Made by a program: the position numbers and the translations under genes. Positions 26,901 through 34,797 of a stretch of 64,000 nucleotides of DNA are shown here, piece by piece. Each line of letters starts with the position of its first letter. Position 1 is the first letter of the stretch. Location of the stretch: assembly GCF_014172405.1 (NCBI RefSeq), contig NZ_WNXC01000005.1, positions 1 to 64,000 on the forward strand, in the 5' to 3' direction. The notes beneath the pieces were generated by a model. It had not been told where the DNA came from. It did no database searches and saw only the letters and a program-made list of their open reading frames with translations. The stretch is from Pedobacter gandavensis (GTDB lineage: Bacteria; Bacteroidota; Bacteroidia; Sphingobacteriales; Sphingobacteriaceae).

Positions 26901-27086
26901 AGCTGCATTTTTGATTTTCACGGAAACCCCTGGTAAAGGCAATCCGGTTTCGTCAACCACTGTTCCAGTCTTGACACCTGTGGTCTGACTCATCCCTGTA
27001 AACACAGATAGTGCTATCAGGATTAAGGTCATTAAGGATTTCCTGAAATAAGGAATCCAATTAAATAAGTTGTAATTCTTGGTCAT
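24000..27086 (-). CDS. SusC/RagA family TonB-linked outer-membrane protein
   Basis: TonB-dependent transporter of 1028 residues that forms the channel under the SusD lid. After a signal peptide (residues about 14-33) comes a carboxypeptidase-regulatory-like domain (about 36-110, GTVVDETGLPLPGVSVKIK). Then come the NEVVVVGY motif, the plug (GKASGVNVSVPSGQPGASTS, ADAATGLYGSRAANGVI-like SILKDAAATGLYGSRAANG) and a 22-stranded barrel. No STN signalling domain is present. SusD starts 20 bases downstream. Two LacI-type operator sequences lie upstream, suggesting sugar-dependent control. Confidence 0.96.
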   Translation of the reverse strand: MTKNYNLFNWIPYFRKSLMTLILIALSVFTGMSQTTGVKTGTVVDETGLPLPGVSVKIKNAAGGTMTDNDGKFSIKTDDKSALLFSYMGYDTQEIGAGAKNPIKVSLKPTDNLMNEVVVVGYVTKNKSQLVSSVSTVSAKKLLDVTSNSTSAMLQGKASGVNVSVPSGQPGASTSIRIRGTGTLSSGSEPLMVVDGVIGGTANPRDIESISILKDAAATGLYGSRAANGVIVITTKQGKAGKTKIDYSGAFGLNTASEGNFKVMNGQQLRDYSAYMYTNDYTGKRAAFIKELQKTIPNPTQQQIDDFLASKDLALTLPGYLAGFMPVEPGNTDWRDLAFRQGITNNQALSISGGDEKTKFYVGANYYDEQGTLVNTDYKSFNFRTNLEHKINDRFKVTARLNAGFTKTNNDPSGALDQSYTNMPWDNPYNADGSPKYVDANSQWYGRDKSNFLYVSQYNRDNSRGQNLSADVKLEYKVTDWLNFATSNRYTVTNSRAERLIDPRTPAGKANRGELYNGYGYTNSFITSNLFNAAHSFGKHNLSGIAGFEYQQNYVDGLNGTGTGILPDLSSMDATAIAKGLSGNRSMSRFVSELFMGDYNYDNRYFATVSMRNDGSSKFGANSRYGLFYSFGAGWNIANEKFFESKVINTLKLRGSYGVTGNTPGGDYAHLDLYLANVQYGGIPGAFPRSLPNPNLTWETPTTINAGLDISFFNRIDLSIDAYQRTNKDLILDVPLPSETGFYFSTENIGSVRNKGIDIELNTKNLTGEFKWNTSFNIGINKNKVLGLYRGQAIERGYQRVAVGRDLNSWYMEEWAGVDPKNGDPLWYMTKTDANGVASRVTTNNLDNADRQFVGTSTPDFIGGIGNEFSYKNFSLNAFFNFVSGGTVYNSARELFDADGAYPQYNSMILKSGWSRWENPGDIATHPKAVANGNRNSNKRSSRYLEDGSYIRLRNITLGYTLSDKVTEKLKLSNVRFFVSGDNLITLTKFSGMDPEVSLVSEGNNAVGVSGTKYPISKKVLFGVNVSF

Positions 27087-27207
27087 GAATTATTCTGATT
27101 AAATAAGTTATTTGTCTGATTTGCCCAACATTGGCGTTAGACATTTTTAAGAATTCGAATTTAGAGACTTAAAGGAGCATGCTCCCGACAGAAAGCTCAT
27201 TAAATTC

Positions 27208-27226
27208 ACGCAAACGTTTGATATTT
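27208..27226. promoter_or_regulatory. LacI-type operator copy 1 (CAAACGTTTG core)
   Basis: ACGCAAACGTTTGATATTT contains the palindrome CAAACGTTTG with a central CG, the hallmark of LacI/PurR-family operators (PurR box ACGCAAACGTTTGCGT). The 19 bases recur exactly on the opposite strand at 27369-27387. The regulator gene is not in the window. Confidence 0.6.
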
Positions 27227-27368
27227 ACTTGCATCAACTTTAAAAACGAGAAGTGATTTCGTTAGATTTAAAACAAAAATTTGCCTTTATCTTAAAAAGA
27301 CCCAATAAAGTGTTTTGAATCAGGGATAAAACAACGCGATTTTCCGATTTTACCGCTTTTAGGCAGGG

Positions 27369-27387
27369 AAATATCAAACGTTTGCGT
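27369..27387. promoter_or_regulatory. LacI-type operator copy 2, inverted
   Basis: AAATATCAAACGTTTGCGT is the exact reverse complement of 27208-27226. The two palindrome centres are 164 bases apart, a distance compatible with repression or activation by DNA looping upstream of susC. Confidence 0.6.
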
Positions 27388-27421
27388 AATGTTTAAATGC
27401 AATGAAGGCAGTTTTTGTACT

Positions 27422-28720
27422 TTATAAAACGTTTATAGAAAATTCTGCTCCTGTCATCTCATTATCAGCGAGATAAAAAGGATACTCATGCTTCAGGAGC
27501 ACATCTTTGATTAAGGTTAGTCCGATGCCTTGTCCATCACCTTTTGTGCTAAAAAACGGACTAAATAAGAAAGGAGCCGCAGCCGCTGAAATCCCCTTTC
27601 CATTGTCTATAATACGGAGTCTTTTGGGATGATTTTCCGTCACAAAGGTGATGATTCCCTGCGGGTTATCACCAATCGCTTCAATGGCGTTTTTAACGAT
27701 ATTGATCAAGACCTGTTCCAGCTGTAGCTGGTCTGCGAAAATGATCAATGGCACCTGATGCAGCTTAAATTCAAAGCTGATATTTTTCTCTTTGGCAGCT
27801 TCAGACCATAAGGTCGCGACCGAATAAATTAATTCATGGAGATCCATGTACTTTTTGTCTGGCTCGGGTAAGCGTACCAGATCTGCGAGGTTACGCATAA
27901 ATTTGTTGAGGTTGTAATTCCGGTCTATGGCTATCTGAAGCGCATTCGCCAAGGCACTATTCTCATTACGATCCTTTTCCATCAGCATCGCAGAGTCCAG
28001 AATGGAATTCACCGGGCCTATGGTATTGTTTACCTCATGGGCCATCATACGGATCACCTTACCATAACCTTGCTTCTCTGCTACTAGGAGTTCGGTAGTC
28101 AATTCCTGAATGATGACAAAGTTCCTGGAAAATCCCTGATCTATAAACTCAGATACCTGAATTTTATAAGATTCGGCTCCTCCCTTCAGTGTAACAGATC
28201 GTTTCTTTTCCTTGATCAGCATCCTGACCTCGTCAATAATGGAATGTGAGATGTCTTTTAACAACCATCCTTCAATTGGGATGGCATGTAATATTTTTTT
28301 AGCAACCGGATTGACCATCTGAATTCTATGGTCATGGTCCAGGATAATGATACCCACAGGAGAATGATCAATAAGCTTATCCAAAAAGAAGTGTTGTTGT
28401 TGCTGTACTGTTCTTTCTTTTCTCAATTGATCAATCATTTGATTATACACCTCAATCAATTGATCCATTTCATAAGTCCCCGTTTTCACGAACTTAATGG
28501 TAAAATCTTCATCTCTGATTGCATCAGCCCCCTGAACCAATAAGTTTAGCGGACGGATCATTTGATTGTACAATTGCCAGGAGATCACCACAGAAATGAG
28601 GATCAGCCCCTCCGCAACCAGGAAATAAAGCTTATTCTTTTCGAAAACAAAATAGCTTAAAAGCAGGGCGATCGTATGTAAAATGCATACGAACAAAAGG
28701 TATTTAGTCCGAAGTTTCAT
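27422..28720 (-). CDS. Sensor histidine kinase (HAMP, PAS, NtrB-like H-box)
   Basis: Inner-membrane sensor kinase of 432 residues from the start at 28720 (MKLRTKYLLF). Two membrane helices lie at about 5-26 and 31-49 with almost no periplasmic loop, then a HAMP-like linker. A PAS-like domain follows (DHSPVGIIILDHDHRIQMVN, about 118-138). The phosphoacceptor is His228 in MMAHEVNNTIGP. ATPase boxes are NIVKNAIEAI (N), IIDNGKGIS (G1) and STKGDGQGIGLTL (G2). The lack of a sensor loop suggests a membrane or cytoplasmic signal. It starts inside the regulator gene (17-base overlap) at the end of the exporter operon. Confidence 0.93.
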   Translation of the reverse strand: MKLRTKYLLFVCILHTIALLLSYFVFEKNKLYFLVAEGLILISVVISWQLYNQMIRPLNLLVQGADAIRDEDFTIKFVKTGTYEMDQLIEVYNQMIDQLRKERTVQQQQHFFLDKLIDHSPVGIIILDHDHRIQMVNPVAKKILHAIPIEGWLLKDISHSIIDEVRMLIKEKKRSVTLKGGAESYKIQVSEFIDQGFSRNFVIIQELTTELLVAEKQGYGKVIRMMAHEVNNTIGPVNSILDSAMLMEKDRNENSALANALQIAIDRNYNLNKFMRNLADLVRLPEPDKKYMDLHELIYSVATLWSEAAKEKNISFEFKLHQVPLIIFADQLQLEQVLINIVKNAIEAIGDNPQGIITFVTENHPKRLRIIDNGKGISAAAAPFLFSPFFSTKGDGQGIGLTLIKDVLLKHEYPFYLADNEMTGAEFSINVL

Positions 28721-30092
28721 CGCAAGGAATGTTAAATTTTTCCAGTCGGCGGTACAAAGCACTTCTGGTAAGCCCTAAGGCCAATGCAGCTTTAGAAATG
28801 CGGTTCTGATGAAATTGTAAAGCGCGCTTAATCATTAAAATTTCCGTTTCTTCTAAGGTCATCGCGCCCACGTCAGGGATTTTTGTCGCTTGTACTATTG
28901 GTGTTTTTTCCAGCTGTGTACTAAAGTCGGCGATCTCCAGCAGATTTGTTCTGCTAATTAAAACAGATCTTTCTACCATATTTTTTAATTGCCGGATATT
29001 TCCTGGCAAAGGCAGTTGTTTCAACCATTTGACGGCCTCAGCGCTTACCTGTAAATCCGGGCGGTCATAAAGCTTTCTTAAATTATCCATCATAAAGTTT
29101 AACAACAATGGAATATCTTTCGCTCGCTCTCTTAATGGAGGCAGTTTGAGGGTAATCAGATTAATTCGATACAACAGATCCTCTCTGAACAATCCTTTTT
29201 CCACCATTTCTGCCAGGTTTTTATTGGTGGCACAAATCACACGCACATCTACTGTCTTTGTGCGGCTATTTCCCAACACCTCATAACTACGATCTTGTAA
29301 TACCCGCAGCAATTTCACCTGACTACTCGCATCCAGGTCACCGATTTCATCCAAAAAGATTGTCCCCTTGTTGGCCATCTCAAACCTACCAATCCTGTCA
29401 TTTCTTGCATCAGTAAAAGCACCCCTCACATGGCCGAACATTTCACTTTCAAACAAAGAAGTGGAAATTCCACCCAGATTCACTTTAACAAAGGCCCTGT
29501 TTTTACGCAGGCTATTTTGGTGAACTGCTTCTGCGATCAGTTCTTTTCCAGTCCCACTTTCTCCGGTGATTAATACTGAAGCATCTGTTTTAGCTACTCT
29601 ACCAGCAATTTCCAACAGTTCCAACATTTGTGGATCAGCTCCAACGATGGCCTGAAAATCATATTCTTTGTCTAAAGCCTTCCTACTGGTCGTAGACTTC
29701 AGTTGTTCTTGTTGCCTTTCCTGATCCTTTAAGCTGATCAGTGTTTTTATAGATTGCAACAGGTGTTCATTACTCCAGGGTTTATTGATGAAGTCATTTG
29801 CACCGAGTTTCATACCTTGAACGGCCAGATCGATGCTCGCCCAACCAGTGATCAATACCACTGGCAAACGCGCATCGATTGCTCTAATTTCTTTCAACAA
29901 AGCCATTCCTTCCTTACCAGATGTATCAATTGAGAAGTTGAGATCCAGAATAACCAAGGAAATTGCCTCTTTTTTCAGCGTAGCGATTCCCTCCGCAGCA
30001 TTGGCTACGGCAGTGACCTGGTAGTCTTTTTGCGTTAGTAAAAGCATCAGCGAAGTACGAACGGCTATATCATCATCAATTATCAGGATCAT
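28704..30092 (-). CDS. NtrC-type sigma-54-dependent response regulator
   Basis: Transcription activator of 462 residues. The receiver domain has the acidic Asp6-Asp8 pocket and phosphoacceptor Asp50 (VILDLNF). The AAA+ domain has Walker A GESGTGKE (177-184), the sigma-54 contact loop GAFTDA (224-229) and FLDEIGDL. The C-terminal Fis-type helix-turn-helix is ISKAALALGLTRSALYRRL. It should activate sigma-54 promoters. A sigma-54-like site precedes the hlyD-like gene at the start of this same operon, which suggests autoregulated control of the exporter. It lies 35 bases after the second permease gene. Confidence 0.95.
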   Translation of the reverse strand: MILIIDDDIAVRTSLMLLLTQKDYQVTAVANAAEGIATLKKEAISLVILDLNFSIDTSGKEGMALLKEIRAIDARLPVVLITGWASIDLAVQGMKLGANDFINKPWSNEHLLQSIKTLISLKDQERQQEQLKSTTSRKALDKEYDFQAIVGADPQMLELLEIAGRVAKTDASVLITGESGTGKELIAEAVHQNSLRKNRAFVKVNLGGISTSLFESEMFGHVRGAFTDARNDRIGRFEMANKGTIFLDEIGDLDASSQVKLLRVLQDRSYEVLGNSRTKTVDVRVICATNKNLAEMVEKGLFREDLLYRINLITLKLPPLRERAKDIPLLLNFMMDNLRKLYDRPDLQVSAEAVKWLKQLPLPGNIRQLKNMVERSVLISRTNLLEIADFSTQLEKTPIVQATKIPDVGAMTLEETEILMIKRALQFHQNRISKAALALGLTRSALYRRLEKFNIPCDETSD

Positions 30093-30127
30093 CGGCTAAA
30101 TATTGGTAAGGCTAGTCAAAAATATCT

Positions 30128-31297
30128 TTATTCTTCATGTAATGCAACAGCAGGATAAATTGCTGCGGCTTGTTTTCCTGGATACAATGCACAAATAACC
30201 ACCAACAGGTAAATAAATAGGATGGCAAAAAACTGCGCCAATAGGTAAACTGAGGTCGGTAAATCGAAAACTTTCATCAATGGAAACTGTACGGCAAAGA
30301 AAGACCCAATGATTAAAGAAAAAGTAGCGATCACCAATGCTTCACCTAATAGCTGTGTAGAAACAGCTGATGACGTGGCGCCAATCGCCCTTCTCAAACC
30401 AATTTCAGCCCTTCTTTTATTGATATTGTACCACAATACTCCGAAAATACCCAGCGCCACATTGATAATTAAAAAACCGGTTACAATGAAGAAGATGATC
30501 ATGGGAATGATCGTTTCCTTGTTTTTCTCCGCTTTCATATCCGACAGGTGCTTGATCTCCAGATTCGTACTTTTAATCGTGGAAGCAATCATTTTATACA
30601 TTTTCCCTTCAAATGCGGCAGTCGTTCCTGGCGCTACCCGAACAAGGATTTGATTCATCTGATTAATCTTACCGGTGTCAATTCTGGTATAAATTGCTGG
30701 CATTGGCGCTTTAAAGTCACTTTTATCTTTCAGATTCTGAATGACGCCAATCACCTTGGACGATCCATCGGAAATCATTTTCCCAATTGCATCCTCCTTG
30801 CCAAATAATCGCTCTTTAGCCTCCTCATTAAGGATCACCGTTGACTTTGCAAGGCCATTGTCCTCCGGAGAAAACCATCTTCCGGAAAGCAAGCTGAGTC
30901 CTAGTACCTGTTTATAGTCATCCTCGACCCTATTTACATCAACATTGATCCTTATTCCCTTATAACCCGTGCCTGAGGTAAACATGCTATTTGAAAAAGG
31001 AACATTGGCACTGGCATAACTGATCGCCTTTACCTCAGGTAAATTTTTAAGAACATTTCTTAGATTCTCATGCAGGACGCCTACAGAATCTTTGTTTTTA
31101 CTGACATTCAGCTCGCCAAGATCCACAGACCAGACGTTTTCTTCCTCGAAGCCTTTAGGTACTGCATAATTTTGATAATTGTAAACCAACAAGGTAAATA
31201 CCGCAAAAATGACCATAAAGGAGATCAGAATCTCTGAAATGAGCAGGAAATTTTCCTTCTTTTTATTCCAGATCAATTTGAATAAATGCTTTAACAT
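30128..31297 (-). CDS. ABC transporter permease, MacB/FtsX type (second)
   Basis: Inner-membrane permease of 389 residues with an N-terminal helix (about 18-42). It has a MacB_PCD-like periplasmic domain (about 50-265, with LSLLSGRWFSPEDNG and VIGVIQNLKDKSDF) and the FtsX core of three C-terminal helices with RRAEIGLRRAIGATSSAV (the coupling loop). It follows the first permease gene by 11 bases. The pair of permeases plus a separate ATPase is the usual split form of MacB in Bacteroidota. Confidence 0.92.
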   Translation of the reverse strand: MLKHLFKLIWNKKKENFLLISEILISFMVIFAVFTLLVYNYQNYAVPKGFEEENVWSVDLGELNVSKNKDSVGVLHENLRNVLKNLPEVKAISYASANVPFSNSMFTSGTGYKGIRINVDVNRVEDDYKQVLGLSLLSGRWFSPEDNGLAKSTVILNEEAKERLFGKEDAIGKMISDGSSKVIGVIQNLKDKSDFKAPMPAIYTRIDTGKINQMNQILVRVAPGTTAAFEGKMYKMIASTIKSTNLEIKHLSDMKAEKNKETIIPMIIFFIVTGFLIINVALGIFGVLWYNINKRRAEIGLRRAIGATSSAVSTQLLGEALVIATFSLIIGSFFAVQFPLMKVFDLPTSVYLLAQFFAILFIYLLVVICALYPGKQAAAIYPAVALHEE

Positions 31298-31308
31298 ATT
31301 CTTATATT

Positions 31309-32550
31309 TTAATTATTGGCTTTTAAAGCGGTAACTACATTTAGTTTCGACATTCTCCATGCGGGATATACACCAGACATCAGTCCGAAAACCAGACAGG
31401 CCAACAGGCTATAACACACGACAATGAAATTAATTTTCAAGTCCAGATTGGCGATCAGGCCGCTGGAATTGAGGATACTGATGGTGGCCATTGCCATAAA
31501 CAAACCCATCAAACCACCAAGCAGCGTCAAGATCAGATTCTCGACCAGGAACTGACCAACAAGAGTCCTGCTGGAGGCACCAAAGGCTTTTCTGACCCCA
31601 ATTTCCGAGGATCTTTCCATAATTCTACTCACATTAATATTCATCAGATTTACCGTTGGAAGCAGTAAAAAAACAAAGATCACCGCGCTCAGGATAAGAA
31701 AAAACTGATCTCTTCCAGAAGCTACACCTTTACCCAATACATAACGGGTAAAGCTTTCCAGGTAAGTGTCTGCATAGCTAAACAATAATTCTTCATTCTC
31801 CTCCGGATGCGGAACTCTTTTGAGCAATTGCTGATATTCTTCCTGCATTACAGGTAAATCATCAGCAGACTTGGCCAATAGCGTCACCAGATAACTTCCC
31901 ATTAAGGACGTTCCCCCTGAAGTGGAAACATCCAGGGTATAGGGGAGGTAAATGTCTGAGGCAGCATAAAACACCGTAGCGGGTGCTGTTTTAACGACAC
32001 CAATTACCTTGTATCTTAAATTGTTAAACTCAATCTCTTTTCCTAAAGCAGAAACCCCTTCTCCAAAATAATTATTCCCCAAATCTTCCGAAATAACGAC
32101 CACTTGTTCCGCGTTTTTCAATTGTTGTTCAGAAAAAGGTTTACCCATCAAAAATTTGAACTGGTAAACCTCCCAGAAAGCAAGATTCGTATACATCAGG
32201 TCGACAGATAATTTCTTATTGTTCGGATAAGCATTCGTCGTGCTCCTGTTGGAATGCATCGCGATTTTCTCCGGTGTTTTCATTTTAGCAATGAAATTAT
32301 TCACCAAATAAAAATTCAAAGCCCCCATCATCGTGTAATCCTCCTTACTAGACCGCAGCTCCACCCTGGTGATAAACAATTCCCGGTCGCGGTTTACATC
32401 CGGATAGTTGGGACTCAACATGACCTCTATAAAAGAAGTCAACACCATAAGGATGGTTAGCGTAAAGCTGATCCCAAATAAGCTGATAAAGGTGAAAAAC
32501 TTCCTTCTTTTCAGTACTGCAATAGCAATTTTAAAGTAATTCTTAAACAT
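31309..32550 (-). CDS. ABC transporter permease, MacB/FtsX type (first)
   Basis: Inner-membrane permease of 413 residues with the MacB architecture. An N-terminal helix (about 18-40) is followed by a periplasmic domain (about 45-280), then three C-terminal helices. The coupling segment RSSEIGVRKAFGASSRTLV and the motif GLMSGVYPAWRMSKLNVV are diagnostic. It pairs with the permease encoded 11 bases downstream and the ATPase encoded 11 bases upstream. The two permeases resemble each other only in general plan, so a heterodimer is likely. Confidence 0.92.
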   Translation of the reverse strand: MFKNYFKIAIAVLKRRKFFTFISLFGISFTLTILMVLTSFIEVMLSPNYPDVNRDRELFITRVELRSSKEDYTMMGALNFYLVNNFIAKMKTPEKIAMHSNRSTTNAYPNNKKLSVDLMYTNLAFWEVYQFKFLMGKPFSEQQLKNAEQVVVISEDLGNNYFGEGVSALGKEIEFNNLRYKVIGVVKTAPATVFYAASDIYLPYTLDVSTSGGTSLMGSYLVTLLAKSADDLPVMQEEYQQLLKRVPHPEENEELLFSYADTYLESFTRYVLGKGVASGRDQFFLILSAVIFVFLLLPTVNLMNINVSRIMERSSEIGVRKAFGASSRTLVGQFLVENLILTLLGGLMGLFMAMATISILNSSGLIANLDLKINFIVVCYSLLACLVFGLMSGVYPAWRMSKLNVVTALKANN

Positions 32551-32561
32551 AGCTATCTCCC

Positions 32562-33227
32562 CTATTGAACTTGTGAACCATCAAATAAACGAAGTAACCG
32601 GTGCGTACGCTGCGCCATATTCGGATCATGCGTCACCATCACAATGGTGGTGCCATCCACACGGTTCAATTCTAGAAGAATGTTCATGATCTCATTGCCC
32701 ATCGCACTATCCAGGTTTCCCGTAGGCTCATCGGCCAAAATAATTTCGGGCCTGCCAACAATGGCTCTGGCAATGGCCACCCTTTGTTTTTGCCCACCTG
32801 ATAACTGTGTTGGAAAATGATGAATCCTATTGCTCAGCCCTACCTTTTCCAGCGCTGCTGTTGCCAGCTCCCTTCTTTCTTTGGCACTTGAATTCCTGTA
32901 CAACAATGGCAGTTCCACATTATCGACCACCTGCAAATCATTGATCAAATGATAACTCTGGAAAATAAAGCCAATTTTATTGTTCCTGAAATTCGCCAGT
33001 TTACGGTCATTCAAGGATAGGGTTTGCTGGTTATCAATCAGGATATCTCCTTTTGAAGGTGCATCCAACAAGCCCATGATGTTGAGCAAAGTACTTTTCC
33101 CACAGCCAGAAGGACCCATAATGGATAAAAATTCTCCCTTAGCCACCCGAAGGCTGATGCTATTTAAAGCCTGCGTTTCTACAGTATCGGTCCTGTATAC
33201 TTTTTCAATATTTTTTAGTTGTATCAT
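32562..33227 (-). CDS. ABC transporter ATP-binding protein (MacB/LolD type)
   Basis: Nucleotide-binding subunit of 221 residues. Walker A is GPSGCGKST (38-46), the signature LSGGQKQR (142-149), Walker B IILADEP (162-168) with catalytic Glu167, and the switch His lies in MVTHDP. The short length and FIFQSYHLINDLQVVDNVELPL match the LolD/MacB subfamily. It energises the two permeases encoded downstream for export of a peptide, lipid or lipoprotein-like substrate that cannot be identified here. Confidence 0.95.
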   Translation of the reverse strand: MIQLKNIEKVYRTDTVETQALNSISLRVAKGEFLSIMGPSGCGKSTLLNIMGLLDAPSKGDILIDNQQTLSLNDRKLANFRNNKIGFIFQSYHLINDLQVVDNVELPLLYRNSSAKERRELATAALEKVGLSNRIHHFPTQLSGGQKQRVAIARAIVGRPEIILADEPTGNLDSAMGNEIMNILLELNRVDGTTIVMVTHDPNMAQRTHRLLRLFDGSQVQ

Positions 33228-33238
33228 ATCGATATAGG

Positions 33239-34792
33239 TTATAGTTTTATTTTCTCATTCTTCTCAAAATCGAAAAGTGACAAGTAACGCAACTGGTAAT
33301 AGGCGCCCCAAAAATCACGTAAAGAATTGATATAATCTCGTTTTGCCTGATCGTTTTCCTGGAAAGCGATACTCAGGTCTGTGATGCTCAGATTTCCCAA
33401 TACATAGCGCTCTTTAGCGATCTGGTATTTTTCGGAGGCAATTTGCTCCGCCCGGGCATTTAATAACAACTGCCCTTTCATCATTTCAAATAAGTTGACT
33501 TCCGTGATGATCTTTTGTGTAAAATTCTGTTTGTCCTGAGCCACTGCATATTGCGTAAACTGTTGGTTGGCCAAAGCCGTTTTTCTTCTTGATTTTTGTC
33601 GCCCCCAATCCAGAATAGGAATTTCTATGGCCAGTTCCAGCAATTGCTGGTCTTTAGGGTTTTGATAAACACTACCTATGCTTCTTCCGCTTTTTGCAAA
33701 ACCAAGGTTTGCATTTAAGGTGGCATTGATCCCATTGTCTCCTTTTGCTTTCGCTACATCACGCTTGGCCTCCTCCAACTTTCTCCCAAAGGCGATGGCA
33801 TCTGAGCGATTTTGAAAAGCTTCTGTCAAGGCTTTTTCCGTTACCACTTTCATCTCTACTGTAGATTTAGGGAGGGAAAGCTTGATTTTATCCGTGTTTT
33901 GTAAACCCGTATAGGCTTTAAGATTATAAGTAGCCACTTCCATATCACGCTTTGCGATCCCTACGGCTTTCTCCGCTTTTAATGCTTCCAATTGTAATTG
34001 GAGAATCTCATTTTTGGAAACTTTACCCATTTCAAATTTAGTATCCGCAATTTTCTGGATGGCAGTGGTATTATTCAAATTCGTTTCTGCAATTTGTAAA
34101 TCTACCTGAGCAAGCAACAGATCAAAAAAGTAGGCACTGGCATTGATGGAAATCTGTTCCATGGTTTCAATATAGGCCTGCTGACTTTCATTGTATTTTA
34201 ACGGCTCTATCCTACGGTCCCATTTTAAAGAATTAAACTGGAAAAGTGGCTGAATCAAGCCTACACTATAAGGAGCACCATTATAAAGCGTGTTATTACG
34301 GTCAAAGTCATCAAACCGTTGCAAGGACGTGCTTCCGTAAACCGTACCTCCGGTTTGTGAAATCCGCTGACTAAAGGACAAGTCCAGCGAAGAATTATTA
34401 TTGTGAACCGAACGGAAATCAATCGTTCCATCAGGTTGCTGAACCGATATAGAAGATTTACTATATCCCGGCAAGATTCCTTTTAAGGAGAGTTGCGGTT
34501 GATAATTGGATTTATAGGTCATCCATTCCCAATACCGCGTTTCTTTTAAGGTTGCGGCCTGTTTTGAAGCAATAGATTGATCCTTTGCCATCGCAACCAC
34601 CTCCTTTAATTCCAGTCGTAGGGTATCTGCAGATTGCTGGAGTGGTTCGGACTGTACCGTTATTTTCGACTGCCTAGCTGCTGTCGGTTGTGGAACTTGT
34701 GCAAATCGTATGGTTTGTGCCCCAGCCTGATCAAATGAAAAAGATGCGATACAAAAAGCGCCAATAAAGAAAGAGATCGATTTAATATTCAT
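33239..34792 (-). CDS. TolC-family outer-membrane efflux protein
   Basis: Outer-membrane channel of 517 residues with a signal peptide (1-25, cleaved near AGAQ). Two OEP repeats carry long helical stretches (LNNTTAIQKIADTKFEMG and ASEKYQIAKERYVLG), typical of the alpha-barrel. An extra Gln/Ser/Leu-rich segment at about 30-60 precedes the first repeat. It is translated five bases after the adaptor gene and completes a trans-envelope exporter with the ABC components. Confidence 0.92.
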   Translation of the reverse strand: MNIKSISFFIGAFCIASFSFDQAGAQTIRFAQVPQPTAARQSKITVQSEPLQQSADTLRLELKEVVAMAKDQSIASKQAATLKETRYWEWMTYKSNYQPQLSLKGILPGYSKSSISVQQPDGTIDFRSVHNNNSSLDLSFSQRISQTGGTVYGSTSLQRFDDFDRNNTLYNGAPYSVGLIQPLFQFNSLKWDRRIEPLKYNESQQAYIETMEQISINASAYFFDLLLAQVDLQIAETNLNNTTAIQKIADTKFEMGKVSKNEILQLQLEALKAEKAVGIAKRDMEVATYNLKAYTGLQNTDKIKLSLPKSTVEMKVVTEKALTEAFQNRSDAIAFGRKLEEAKRDVAKAKGDNGINATLNANLGFAKSGRSIGSVYQNPKDQQLLELAIEIPILDWGRQKSRRKTALANQQFTQYAVAQDKQNFTQKIITEVNLFEMMKGQLLLNARAEQIASEKYQIAKERYVLGNLSITDLSIAFQENDQAKRDYINSLRDFWGAYYQLRYLSLFDFEKNEKIKL

Positions 34793-34797
34793 CTGTC

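Larger units (their letters stand above)
27087..27421. other. Regulatory gap upstream of the first susC gene
   Basis: This 335-base stretch between the histidine kinase 3' end and the susC start has no gene. It holds two 19-base inverted copies of a LacI-type operator (27208-27226 and 27369-27387) and a 12-base palindrome GGAGCATGCTCC at 27174-27185. A clear TTTG-N19-TAnnTTTG promoter for susC was not found, so a non-vegetative or activator-dependent promoter is possible. Confidence 0.55.
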
